The notes beneath the pieces were generated by a model, which did not search any database, had not been told where the DNA came from, and saw nothing but the letters and a program-made list of their open reading frames with translations. This document shows positions 24,823 to 32,522 of a DNA stretch of 64,000 nucleotides, piece by piece; position 1 is the stretch's first letter, and each line of letters begins with the position of its first letter. Source of the stretch: Clostridia bacterium (lineage in GTDB: Bacteria; Bacillota; Clostridia; Oscillospirales; CAG-272); NCBI GenBank assembly GCA_017387685.1, contig JAFOEU010000055.1, positions 25,989 to 89,988 of the forward strand, given 5' to 3'. A program made the translations under genes and the position numbers.

Positions 24823-25500
24823 CGAGTGCGAACCCTCATCATTTGGGTAAAGTGATGAGTTTCTCCTACGGAGAAACGTGATGATTTGGCTTCGCCAAAG
24901 TGATGATTGCGCTTCGCGCAAGTGATGTTTCGTCCTTCGGACGAAGTTAAGGTAATTTTTCGCCGAGGCGAAAAATAATTTATTAAATGACAAGTGCGAA
25001 CATAGCACACTTGGTGTCCCCTCATCACCCGCTGCGGCGGGAGCTTCTCCCAGGAGAAGCCTAGGGGGCAAGGCGGATGCCTTGCGTGAAATATTTCGCC
25101 TGCGGCGAAATGTGAAATTTTTGCTTCGCAAAAGTGAAATTCACGCTTCGCGTGAGTGAAATATTCCGCTAAAGCGGAATGTTAAGGAAGAAATTTGCCA
25201 AGGCAAATTTCAAATTTTATAAAATCAATGTAGGCTGAACATAGAATTCGCAGTTCTAAACCTTAGGCTTCTCCTGGGAGAAGCTCCCGCCGCAGCGGGT
25301 GATGAGGGGACACCAAGAAAGCTATGTTCGCACAAGCAATTTTTATTAAGATTGAAATTTACCTCGGCAAATTTCCACCTTAACTTCGCCCGAAGGGCGA
25401 AACATCACTTGCGCGAAGCGCAATCATCACTTTGGCGAAGCCAAATCATCACTTTTCTCCGCAGGAGAAAAACATCACTGATGATCTGTGTTCGCACTCG
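24823..25500. mobile_element. 678-bp fold-back element of nested hairpins
   Basis: Outer ends CGAGTGCGAAC (24823-24833) and GTTCGCACTCG (25490-25500) are reverse complements. Inside, the left array (linker GTGATGATT) has hairpins of type TTTCTCC, TTTGGC, TTGCGC, TTTCGTCC, and the right array (linker CATCACT) has the matching hairpins in reverse order: TTCGCCC, TTGCGC, TTTGGC, TTTCTCC. Further in, 24993-25065 and 25261-25333 form a ~73-bp inverted repeat containing TGATGAGGGGACACC. The centre holds a third array (linker GTGAAAT, 25088-25180). No gene. It begins 10 bp after the rarA stop. Confidence 0.8.
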
Positions 25501-25541
25501 TTTACTTACTACCTTGAACCGAAAAGCATAAAAATCAACCT

Positions 25542-25583
25542 CCCCGAATAATATTTCTTATCAGATATTATTCGGGGTTTTTT
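25542..25583 (+). promoter_or_regulatory. Terminator-like hairpin abutting a start codon
   Basis: Stem CCCCGAATAATAT / ATATTATTCGGGG (13 bp, 10-base loop) followed by six T and then directly the ATG of the P-type ATPase gene at 25584. The only Shine-Dalgarno-like bases (CGGGG) are in the 3' arm. It could end transcription, hide the ribosome site, or both. Confidence 0.65.
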
Positions 25584-28226
25584 ATGCAAACACTTGAAAA
25601 GACAACTAAAATTGCACCGCGCGAGGGGCTTGACAGCGCATCGGTGCTTGAATCGAGGCAAAAATACGGTGAAAACGTCCTTCCGAAGGCGCGCGGGCGT
25701 TCTTTTTTGCGCGCATTTTTCGCAAATCTCGGCGATCCCGTTATAAAAATATTGCTTGGCGCGCTTGCGATCAATCTGATCTTTCTGTTTAAGTCCTCCG
25801 ACGTCTGGGAGACCGTCGGCATCGCGGTTTCGGTATTTACGGGCACGCTGATCTCGACTCTCTCCGAGCGCGGGAGCGAGCGAGCTTATGAACGGCTTGA
25901 AAATGACGTCGGCGAGGGGCGTTGCCGAGTCCGTAGGCGCGAGGGAGTTTTTGAGCTCCCCTTCTCCGAGGTCTGCGTCGGTGATATTGTCCTGCTCTCC
26001 GCGGGCGATGCGATACCTGCCGACGGCTTGCTGATCTCGGGCGGCCTCTCGCTCGATATGAGCAGTATGACGGGTGAGGGACGCGAGGTGCAGAAAACCG
26101 TCAGCCGTGACACCTCTCTTCTCCCTTCTGCGCCCTCTTCTCTGCTTCGAGGATCGCGCGTGACCTCGGGCGAGGGCGAAATGGAGGTCGTGCTCGTCGG
26201 TGCGGCGACTATGCTCGGCTCGATCTCGCGCGAGATTCAGCTTGAGGTGCGCGAAAGTCCGCTTAAGGTTCGTCTTCGCAAGCTTGCAAAACAGATCAGC
26301 CGCCTCGGCTACGTCGGTGCCGTGCTCGTTGCCGCGGCGTATCTTTTTAACGCCTTCGTCATAGACAGCGCGTTCCACGCCGACATTATTTTATCAAAAG
26401 TCACCGATCTTTCATACCTCCTTCCCCGCCTGCTCGACGCATTCACCCTCGGTCTGACCGTCGTCGTTGTCGCAGTTCCCGAGGGACTCCCGATGATGAT
26501 CGCGGTCGTGCTTTCCTCAAACGTCCGTCGGATGGCACGGCGGGGGGTGCTGGTCAAAAAAGCCGTCGGAATCGAGGCGGCGGGCAGTATGGATCTGCTT
26601 TTCACCGACAAAACGGGCACTCTGACCGAGGGCGTGATGAAGGTTTCTTCGATCCTTGCGCCCGACGGCGAGCTTTTTGACACAGTCAGCGAATTTTTGC
26701 GCGAGCACCCCGAGGATGGGATGCTCTACACGCTCTGCGCCACGAAAAACACCTCGTCCGAGCTCGGTTTTTCGGGCGGACGGGAGCAGATAATCGGCGG
26801 AAACGCCACAGACCGAGCACTTCTCTCCTCTGTCAAGGGTCGGAGGATCGACTGCGAGATCATCCGCAAGGTTCCCTTTGACAGCGCACGAAAATTCTCC
26901 GCCGCAGAGATCGTTCTGCGTGGCGAGCGGATCGTGATCTACAAGGGCGCGCCCGAGTATCTTTTGCCCCATATTTCGGGTTCAAAGCAGATTTTTATGA
27001 AAAATATGACCTCCGAAGCTTCGCGCGGTGCGCGCGGACTTGTCGTTGCGGTCAAAAGAGGCGCGAAGTTGACGGAAAGTGCGGGGATAGCGGACGGTCT
27101 CACCCTCGTCTGCGGCGTACTTCTCCGCGATCCGATCAGAAAAAGCGCGTCTGCCGCACTATCGCGGCTTCGCGGAGCGGGTGTTCAGGTAGTGATGGTC
27201 ACGGGCGACTCGCGCGCGACCGCCGAGCATATTGCCAACGCTTGTTCATTGGCTACGCCGAGCCGACCGCTGATAATTGAATCATCCGAGCTCGCCCGTA
27301 TGAGCGACCGCGAGGTTGCTGACGTATTGCCGCGCCTCTCGGTGGTTGCCAGAGCTCTGCCGAGCGACAAGAGCCGCCTTGTTCGGATCGCACAAGGGGA
27401 GGGGCGGGTCACGGGTATGACCGGCGACGGCATCAACGACGCTCCCGCCCTCCGCGCCGCCGACGTCGGATTCGCGATGGGATGCGGAAGCGCCGTGGCG
27501 AAGGATGCGGGCGACGTTGTCATCCTCTCAAACGACCTCGACGGCATCGCAAACGCCGTCCTTTTCGGTCGAAATATCTTCAAGAGCATCAGGAAATTCA
27601 TCTGCCTACAGCTTACCGTCAACCTCTCCGCCGTCGGCATCTCAATGGCGGGACCCTTTATCGGTATCGACTCGCCCGTGACTGTTGTTCAGATGCTGTG
27701 GCTCAACCTCATAATGGACACCCTCGGCGGTCTTGCCTTTGCGGGCGAGGCGGCGGAGGAGCGCATAATGCGCGAGCGACCAAAGCGCCGCGACGAGGAG
27801 ATCCTCTCGCCATATATGAAAAGCCGCATCACCTTCCTCGGGCTTTTCAGCCTCGCGATGTCGCTGTGGTTTCTGCTCTCCGACCGCGCCGCGTCGCATT
27901 TCATCGAAAGCGCGGGCGATATTCGTTTTCTGACGGGCTTTTTCGCATTCTTCGTCTTCCTCGGGCTCTTCAACTGCTTTAATTCGCGCTCCGACCGACT
28001 GAACATCTTCTCGGGACTTGGCAAAAACGCCGTTTTCGTCGCGATAATAACCTCGGTCGCGTTTGTGCAGCTGATTTTCACCTACATTGGCGGCGCCGTA
28101 TTACGGACAGTTCCGCTGACCTCGAAGGAGCTGTTTTTCTCCCTTTCAGCCGCCCTCGCCGCGATCCCCGCGGGAATTATCCACACCCTCATCCGCCGTC
28201 TGCGCGGAAAAAGCGACGGCTTTTGA
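25584..28226 (+). CDS. P2-type calcium-transporting ATPase
   Basis: The 880-residue protein has every P-type landmark: actuator SMTGEG (~153), PEGLP in membrane helix 4 (299-303), the phosphorylated Asp in DKTGTLT (Asp342), KGAPE in the nucleotide domain, TGDGINDAP (~613) and the helix-6 motif WLNLIMDTLGGLAFA. PEGLP and N..MDT are the calcium-site pattern of SERCA/PMCA-like pumps, so it likely exports Ca2+, perhaps Mn2+. The first ~15 residues are variable, and a start further in cannot be ruled out, since a terminator-like hairpin touches this ATG. Ends with a clear terminator. Confidence 0.9.
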   Translation: MQTLEKTTKIAPREGLDSASVLESRQKYGENVLPKARGRSFLRAFFANLGDPVIKILLGALAINLIFLFKSSDVWETVGIAVSVFTGTLISTLSERGSERAYERLENDVGEGRCRVRRREGVFELPFSEVCVGDIVLLSAGDAIPADGLLISGGLSLDMSSMTGEGREVQKTVSRDTSLLPSAPSSLLRGSRVTSGEGEMEVVLVGAATMLGSISREIQLEVRESPLKVRLRKLAKQISRLGYVGAVLVAAAYLFNAFVIDSAFHADIILSKVTDLSYLLPRLLDAFTLGLTVVVVAVPEGLPMMIAVVLSSNVRRMARRGVLVKKAVGIEAAGSMDLLFTDKTGTLTEGVMKVSSILAPDGELFDTVSEFLREHPEDGMLYTLCATKNTSSELGFSGGREQIIGGNATDRALLSSVKGRRIDCEIIRKVPFDSARKFSAAEIVLRGERIVIYKGAPEYLLPHISGSKQIFMKNMTSEASRGARGLVVAVKRGAKLTESAGIADGLTLVCGVLLRDPIRKSASAALSRLRGAGVQVVMVTGDSRATAEHIANACSLATPSRPLIIESSELARMSDREVADVLPRLSVVARALPSDKSRLVRIAQGEGRVTGMTGDGINDAPALRAADVGFAMGCGSAVAKDAGDVVILSNDLDGIANAVLFGRNIFKSIRKFICLQLTVNLSAVGISMAGPFIGIDSPVTVVQMLWLNLIMDTLGGLAFAGEAAEERIMRERPKRRDEEILSPYMKSRITFLGLFSLAMSLWFLLSDRAASHFIESAGDIRFLTGFFAFFVFLGLFNCFNSRSDRLNIFSGLGKNAVFVAIITSVAFVQLIFTYIGGAVLRTVPLTSKELFFSLSAALAAIPAGIIHTLIRRLRGKSDGF

Positions 28227-28241
28227 TTTTAATACCGTTCT

Positions 28242-28275
28242 GCGGGAAAGTTTTCACAGCTTTCCCGCATTTTAT
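28242..28275 (+). terminator. Terminator of the P-type ATPase gene
   Basis: GCGGGAAAG / CTTTCCCGC stem with a 9-base loop and a following T-rich run. Confidence 0.75.
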
Positions 28276-28281
28276 TGCTTT

Positions 28282-28310
28282 TTGCGCGTTTTTGTGATAT
28301 ATTATATAAT
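28282..28310 (+). promoter_or_regulatory. Possible promoter of the sigma-LRR operon
   Basis: TTGCGC, 17-bp spacer, TATAAT; the -35 is weak. It lies 130 bp before the sigma factor start. Confidence 0.45.
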
Positions 28311-28439
28311 GTACCGCGGTCATCCTGCATAAATTCACATCTTCCTTTTTGTGCAGAGTGACAAAAATAAAAATTATTCAAAAAAATGCGTGACTTTTCA
28401 AAGTCTTTTCCGTCAGTGGAAGTGAAAGGAGGTAGAAGC

Positions 28440-28997
28440 ATGACAGACGAACAAATCATTGAATTGCTGTTCCGGCGTGACGAGCGTGCGCTCTCCGAGA
28501 TCGAATCCAAATACAAGAGCTTGCTCAGATATATCGCCGAAAACTTCCTCTCCGCGCGCGAGGATGTGGAAGAATGCCTCAACGACGTTCTGCTCAGCGT
28601 CTGGAACGCCATTCCTCCCGAGAAACCCGAAGATCTGCGCGCTTACGTCTCTGCGGCTGTGCGAAACTGCGCGATCGACAAGCTTCGCTCGAATAAAGCC
28701 GACAAACGCGGCGGCGGATTTCGAACGGTCAGCGACGAATTTCTTTTGATGCTTGATGACGGTACCGATCTTGCAAGTGAATTTGAAGCGCGCCGTGCGG
28801 GCGAGATCATCAACGCCTTTCTCGCACAGCAGAGCGAGGAAAGCCGCGATATCTTCGTAATGCGCCACTACCTCGGAATGAGCTACGCAGAGATATGCGA
28901 TATTTTCGGCTGTTCGGAGGGAAAGGTGAAAATGTCACTTTTACGTTCAAGAAAAAAGCTTGCCGCAAAATTAAGAAAGGAAGGTATTTTTGTATGA
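28440..28997 (+). CDS. ECF-like sigma factor coupled to an LRR membrane protein
   Basis: The 185-residue protein has sigma region 2 (residues ~5-80; AREDVEECLNDVLLSVWNAIPPEKPEDLRAYV is split over it) and region 4 helix-turn-helix (~125-175; SYAEICDIFGCSEGKVKMSL). It is closely related to the factor at 1082, sharing the VEECLND..L..WN.IPP pattern. AAAGGAGGT lies 8 bp before the ATG at 28440. Its TGA overlaps the ATG of the next gene (ATGA at 28994-28997), so production of both proteins is coupled. Confidence 0.88.
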   Translation: MTDEQIIELLFRRDERALSEIESKYKSLLRYIAENFLSAREDVEECLNDVLLSVWNAIPPEKPEDLRAYVSAAVRNCAIDKLRSNKADKRGGGFRTVSDEFLLMLDDGTDLASEFEARRAGEIINAFLAQQSEESRDIFVMRHYLGMSYAEICDIFGCSEGKVKMSLLRSRKKLAAKLRKEGIFV

Positions 28998-30235
28998 GTT
29001 ACACTGATAAACAAGAGGAGCTTCTTCGCTCTCTCGACTACGTCGAACCCGAAATGATCGCAGGCGCGGTCAGAAGAATCGACGAAAAGAAGAGCCTCAC
29101 AAAGGCGGTCAAGAAAAATAAAGTCAATCTTTACTTTAAGCTCGCGGCAGCCGCCGTGGCATGTCTGGCGATCATCGCGATAGCCTGGCCGACATCGGTT
29201 CTTATAACCGAATACTCTGAATACTCCCAAAACTTTTTCGGTGCCGGGAACAGCGGCGCGGATATCGAAAAAATGCCCGAATACGACGGCAGCCGCGGAC
29301 TGCTTTATGAGATAAACGAGGACGGGACCGAGGCAGCATTCATTGGTTACGGAAGCTGTACCGACGAGACCGTTTATATTGCCTCGACCTACGACGGCTT
29401 GCCTGTTACGAGGATGTATAATAAATCTCATTGGGATGCCGAATACCACCCCGCAGACGTTTACTTTGGCAGCTCCTACGTCAAGCATCTTGTGATCTCG
29501 GATACTGTCAAAACTATAGATAATGAATGTCTCAGAGAGTGCCCGAAGCTTGAAAGCATTTATTTTGGTGCGGGTATTGAAAAGCTTATGCCGCTGTTTC
29601 ATAATAGAGCAAACAAGGAACTGGTGAAAATTGAGGTTTCTCCCGATAACCCGTATTACGCGGTAAAGGGTAACTGTCTTATTGATACGAGAACAAAGAC
29701 TCTCGTCATCGGTACTCCCACGAGCGTTATTCCGGATGACGGAAGCGTTGAGATTATCGGAAGCAATGCTTTCACCTGGGCAAGCCTTACTATGAAGTCC
29801 ATCGTAATTCCCGAGGGGGTTAAGATCATCGAGAGGGAGGCATTTTTCTATTGCGAGGCACTTGAAAGCATTTCGCTTCCGAACAGTATTGAGGTCATTG
29901 ACTCCCAAGCGTTCTACGCTTGTGTGAATTTGGAAAAAGCTGAGATCAATGCGGGCTTAAAAGTATTCAATAATGAAGCGTTCTTTTATCTTTGCGGAAT
30001 TTTATACGGTACAAAAATATACTATAAAGGTACCGTGGAGCAATGGGAGTCCGTTATAAAGACTTTCAGGGATGAGGACGATATTCGATCCTATGCCATC
30101 CGATGCTCCGATGGCGAATCGCTTTCATCCGCAGGAAGCCTGCGGTGGAAAAATTGGTGGCGCGCTCCCGAATATCAATGGTATTGGGAGAGAAAGTACC
30201 CCGGCAGCCCATTCCTGGATCAGGGCCCGAATTGA
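28994..30235 (+). CDS. Membrane-anchored LRR protein, probable anti-sigma sensor
   Basis: The 413-residue protein has a charged cytoplasmic N-terminus (1-48), one membrane span (~49-68, AAAAVACLAIIAIAW), and an outside part with the module GYGSCTDETVYIASTYDG (~105-125) followed by about seven LRR_5 repeats, a EQWESVIKTF and CSDG cap, and an unusual Trp-rich tail (KNWWRAPEYQWYWERKYPG). N-terminal plan and position match an anti-sigma factor; the LRR part would then be the sensor. Coupled by ATGA overlap to the sigma gene. The link between sensing and sigma release is inference. Confidence 0.75.
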   Translation: MSYTDKQEELLRSLDYVEPEMIAGAVRRIDEKKSLTKAVKKNKVNLYFKLAAAAVACLAIIAIAWPTSVLITEYSEYSQNFFGAGNSGADIEKMPEYDGSRGLLYEINEDGTEAAFIGYGSCTDETVYIASTYDGLPVTRMYNKSHWDAEYHPADVYFGSSYVKHLVISDTVKTIDNECLRECPKLESIYFGAGIEKLMPLFHNRANKELVKIEVSPDNPYYAVKGNCLIDTRTKTLVIGTPTSVIPDDGSVEIIGSNAFTWASLTMKSIVIPEGVKIIEREAFFYCEALESISLPNSIEVIDSQAFYACVNLEKAEINAGLKVFNNEAFFYLCGILYGTKIYYKGTVEQWESVIKTFRDEDDIRSYAIRCSDGESLSSAGSLRWKNWWRAPEYQWYWERKYPGSPFLDQGPN

Positions 30236-30268
30236 ACCGGACTTCCCGAAGATCTTGAATAATACACA

Positions 30269-30300
30269 AAAACTCCGCCGATCACGGCGGAGTTTTGTTC
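30269..30300 (+). terminator. Terminator of the sigma-LRR operon
   Basis: AAAACTCCGCCG / CGGCGGAGTTTT stem, loop ATCA, followed by a T-rich tail. Confidence 0.8.
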
Positions 30301-30310
30301 TGCAAAAATC

Positions 30311-30339
30311 TTGACTTTTCGCCCATTTTGTGCTATATT
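30311..30339 (+). promoter_or_regulatory. Promoter of the HAD phosphatase gene
   Basis: TTGACT, 17-bp spacer, TATATT, 36 bp before the ATG. Confidence 0.7.
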
Positions 30340-30375
30340 ATATAAGGAATATTATTCTTATAAGGAAGAAAAATT

Positions 30376-31122
30376 ATGATACTTACATACCCTTCGCAGA
30401 TCGACACCTCGAAGCTGAAGGTCATCGCCTTCGACCTTGACGGTACCCTGACTCAGCATCGCACTCCCCTTGACGATGCTAACCGCGCCGTTCTTGACAA
30501 GCTTTCGAAAAAATACCGCATCCTGATGGTCGGTGCGGGTATGTGTGCGCGCATCTTCAACCAGATGGGCGGCTACCCGGTCGATATCCTCGGCAACTAC
30601 GGCTTGCAGTACGCTAAATACAATCCCGAAACCAAAACGATCGACGTCATTCGCGACACCGTCCTTCCCTGCGACCGCGAATCGTCCGCAGAAAAGGTCG
30701 AGGCGATGCGCCGCGAGTTCGGACTGACCGAGTACGCGGGCGAGAGCATCGAGTTCCACGCTTCGGGCGCGATCACATTCCCCCTCCTCGGTAAGTCCGC
30801 GAAGATCGAGGACAAGCTCGCCTTCGACCCCGACCGCGCAAAGCGCCGTCCGATGTACCCGCGCGTCAAGGAGCTTTTCCCCGAATACACCGTTTTCATC
30901 GGCGGCTCGTCCTCCTTTGATATGGTGCCCGCTCCAAACGATAAGTTCTACGCTCTCTCAAAGCTCTGCGCCGAGGAAGGCTACTCACACGACGAGGTCC
31001 TCTACGTCGGCGACGACTACCTCGAGGGCGGCAACGACCACGCGGTTGCTGTTTCCGACATCGCTTTCGTAACGATTGACGATTACACAAAGCTCTCCGA
31101 GCGCCTCGCATTCCTCCTCTGA
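30376..31122 (+). CDS. HAD-superfamily hydrolase (phosphomannomutase-like cap type)
   Basis: The 248-residue enzyme carries HAD motif I (FDLDGTLTQ, ~20-28), a cap domain of type IIB and motif IV (VGDDYLEGGNDHAV, ~213-226). The FDLDGTLT...GNYGLQYAKY and GGSSSFDMVP stretches recall the eukaryotic-type phosphomannomutase/sugar-phosphatase branch. It would be a soluble phosphatase or mutase acting on a sugar phosphate; the substrate is not determined. AAGGAAGAAAA is the Shine-Dalgarno. The lipase-like gene follows 30 bp later. Confidence 0.8.
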   Translation: MILTYPSQIDTSKLKVIAFDLDGTLTQHRTPLDDANRAVLDKLSKKYRILMVGAGMCARIFNQMGGYPVDILGNYGLQYAKYNPETKTIDVIRDTVLPCDRESSAEKVEAMRREFGLTEYAGESIEFHASGAITFPLLGKSAKIEDKLAFDPDRAKRRPMYPRVKELFPEYTVFIGGSSSFDMVPAPNDKFYALSKLCAEEGYSHDEVLYVGDDYLEGGNDHAVAVSDIAFVTIDDYTKLSERLAFLL

Positions 31123-31152
31123 TCTCTTTTTCACCCGAAACGAGGTGATACC

Positions 31153-32490
31153 GTGAAAAAGACAGGCATATTTCTTTATGCATTTTACCTTATCATCTGC
31201 ACCTTTTGCGGACTTTCATTTCCGCTTTTGAGGGAAAATATCAATTATTTATACCTCTTTATCCCCGCTTTTATCGTCCTCAACCTCTTCGTCGGCGTTT
31301 TTTCGGCTAAAATGCCGAGCCTGCGGCTTCGCGTATGCCGTCACGGCGCTCTGTTGCTTGCGGTCTTTCTGCCGAGCGCGTGCGTCGCGGTGATACACCA
31401 CGTCGTCCTCGCGTTCAAAATGATCCCCGGCGATTGGAAGAACTGGCTCTGGCACGCACTTTTCGCCTTCGGATTTTATTTCGTGATCTTTTGGAACGGA
31501 ATAATCTGCGTATATCTGACCTCTGCTCAGCTCGGTATCAGACAGCGCGCCATCGGTCTGATCTGCGGACTCATCCCCGTCGCGAACGTCTTCTGTCTTG
31601 TTTCGATAATAAAAACCACGCTCCGCGAGGTCAAATTTGAGGCAGAAAAGGAAGAGATCAACCGTGCACGCGCCGACGAGCGCGTTTGCGCGACGAAATA
31701 CCCGATCCTGCTCGTCCACGGCGTCTGCTTCCGCGACAGCAAGATCTTCAACTATTGGGGACGCATCCCGCGCGAGCTCGAGCGCAACGGCGCGCGCGTC
31801 TTTTACGGCAACCACCACTCCGCTTCCTCTGTCGCCTTCTGCGGCGAGGAGCTTGCCGAGCGCATCCGCGAGATCGTCCGTGAGACGGGCGCGGAAAAGG
31901 TCAACATCATAGCGCACTCCAAGGGCGGCCTTGATTGCCGTTACGCCATTGCAAAATGCGGCGTTGCCGACCTCGTTGCATCGTTAACTACCATAAATTC
32001 TCCTCACAAGGGCTGTCAGTACGCCGACACTCTCCTGACCGTCATCCCGAACCAAGTTCAGGACAAGGTCGCGACCACTTATAACAAGGCTATGCGCCAT
32101 CTCGGCGATATTTCCCCCGACTTTCTCACCGCGATGTCGAATCTGACCGCATCCTATTGCGCAGAACTCGCCCTCGAGCTCGACGACGCTGTGGAAAAGC
32201 ACGGAATATACCGCCAAAGCATCGGCTCGATCATGGGAAGCGCGAAAAGCGCGGGCTTTCCGCTGAACTACTTTTACCTCATCGTTAAGGATTTTGACGG
32301 CCCGAATGACGGTCTTGTCAGCGATAAGTCATTTGAATTCGGCGAAAAATTCACTCTGCTGACCCCTAAAACCCGTCGCGGAATATCGCATATGGACGTT
32401 ATTGATATGGTGAAAATGGACGTTCCCGACTTTGACGTGCGCGAGTTTTACGTTGACCTCGTGCGCGATCTTCGTGAACGCGGACTCTAA
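31153..32490 (+). CDS. Membrane-anchored lipase-like alpha/beta hydrolase
   Basis: The first ~145 residues form four or five membrane spans. The rest is an alpha/beta hydrolase with the oxyanion stretch PILLVHGVC (~178-186), nucleophile elbow AHSKGG (Ser at ~253), LTTINSPHKG, and a late DGLVSDKSFEFG plus HMDVIDM that would hold the acid and histidine. The AHSxGG form is that of Bacillus-type lipase and triacylglycerol lipase families. Possible substrate is a membrane lipid or acylglycerol. GAGGTG lies before the GTG start at 31153. Co-directional with the HAD gene and mnmG (32-bp gap). Confidence 0.78.
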   Translation: MKKTGIFLYAFYLIICTFCGLSFPLLRENINYLYLFIPAFIVLNLFVGVFSAKMPSLRLRVCRHGALLLAVFLPSACVAVIHHVVLAFKMIPGDWKNWLWHALFAFGFYFVIFWNGIICVYLTSAQLGIRQRAIGLICGLIPVANVFCLVSIIKTTLREVKFEAEKEEINRARADERVCATKYPILLVHGVCFRDSKIFNYWGRIPRELERNGARVFYGNHHSASSVAFCGEELAERIREIVRETGAEKVNIIAHSKGGLDCRYAIAKCGVADLVASLTTINSPHKGCQYADTLLTVIPNQVQDKVATTYNKAMRHLGDISPDFLTAMSNLTASYCAELALELDDAVEKHGIYRQSIGSIMGSAKSAGFPLNYFYLIVKDFDGPNDGLVSDKSFEFGEKFTLLTPKTRRGISHMDVIDMVKMDVPDFDVREFYVDLVRDLRERGL

Positions 32491-32522
32491 AAAATCGTAT
32501 ATATATTAAATAGGAAGAAAAA

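Noticed and set aside
24823-25500. CRISPR array
   Set aside because: The constant parts are only 7-9 bp, the variable parts are self-complementary, and no cas gene is in the window. The same holds for the other arrays.
25340-25541. Mn2+ (yybP-ykoY) riboswitch before the P-type ATPase
   Set aside because: The leader consists of repeat hairpins; the conserved riboswitch core was not seen.
30150-30268. A tRNA or short gene at the end of the sigma-linked LRR gene
   Set aside because: The sequence is the in-frame Trp-rich C-terminal tail of the LRR protein; no cloverleaf can be drawn.
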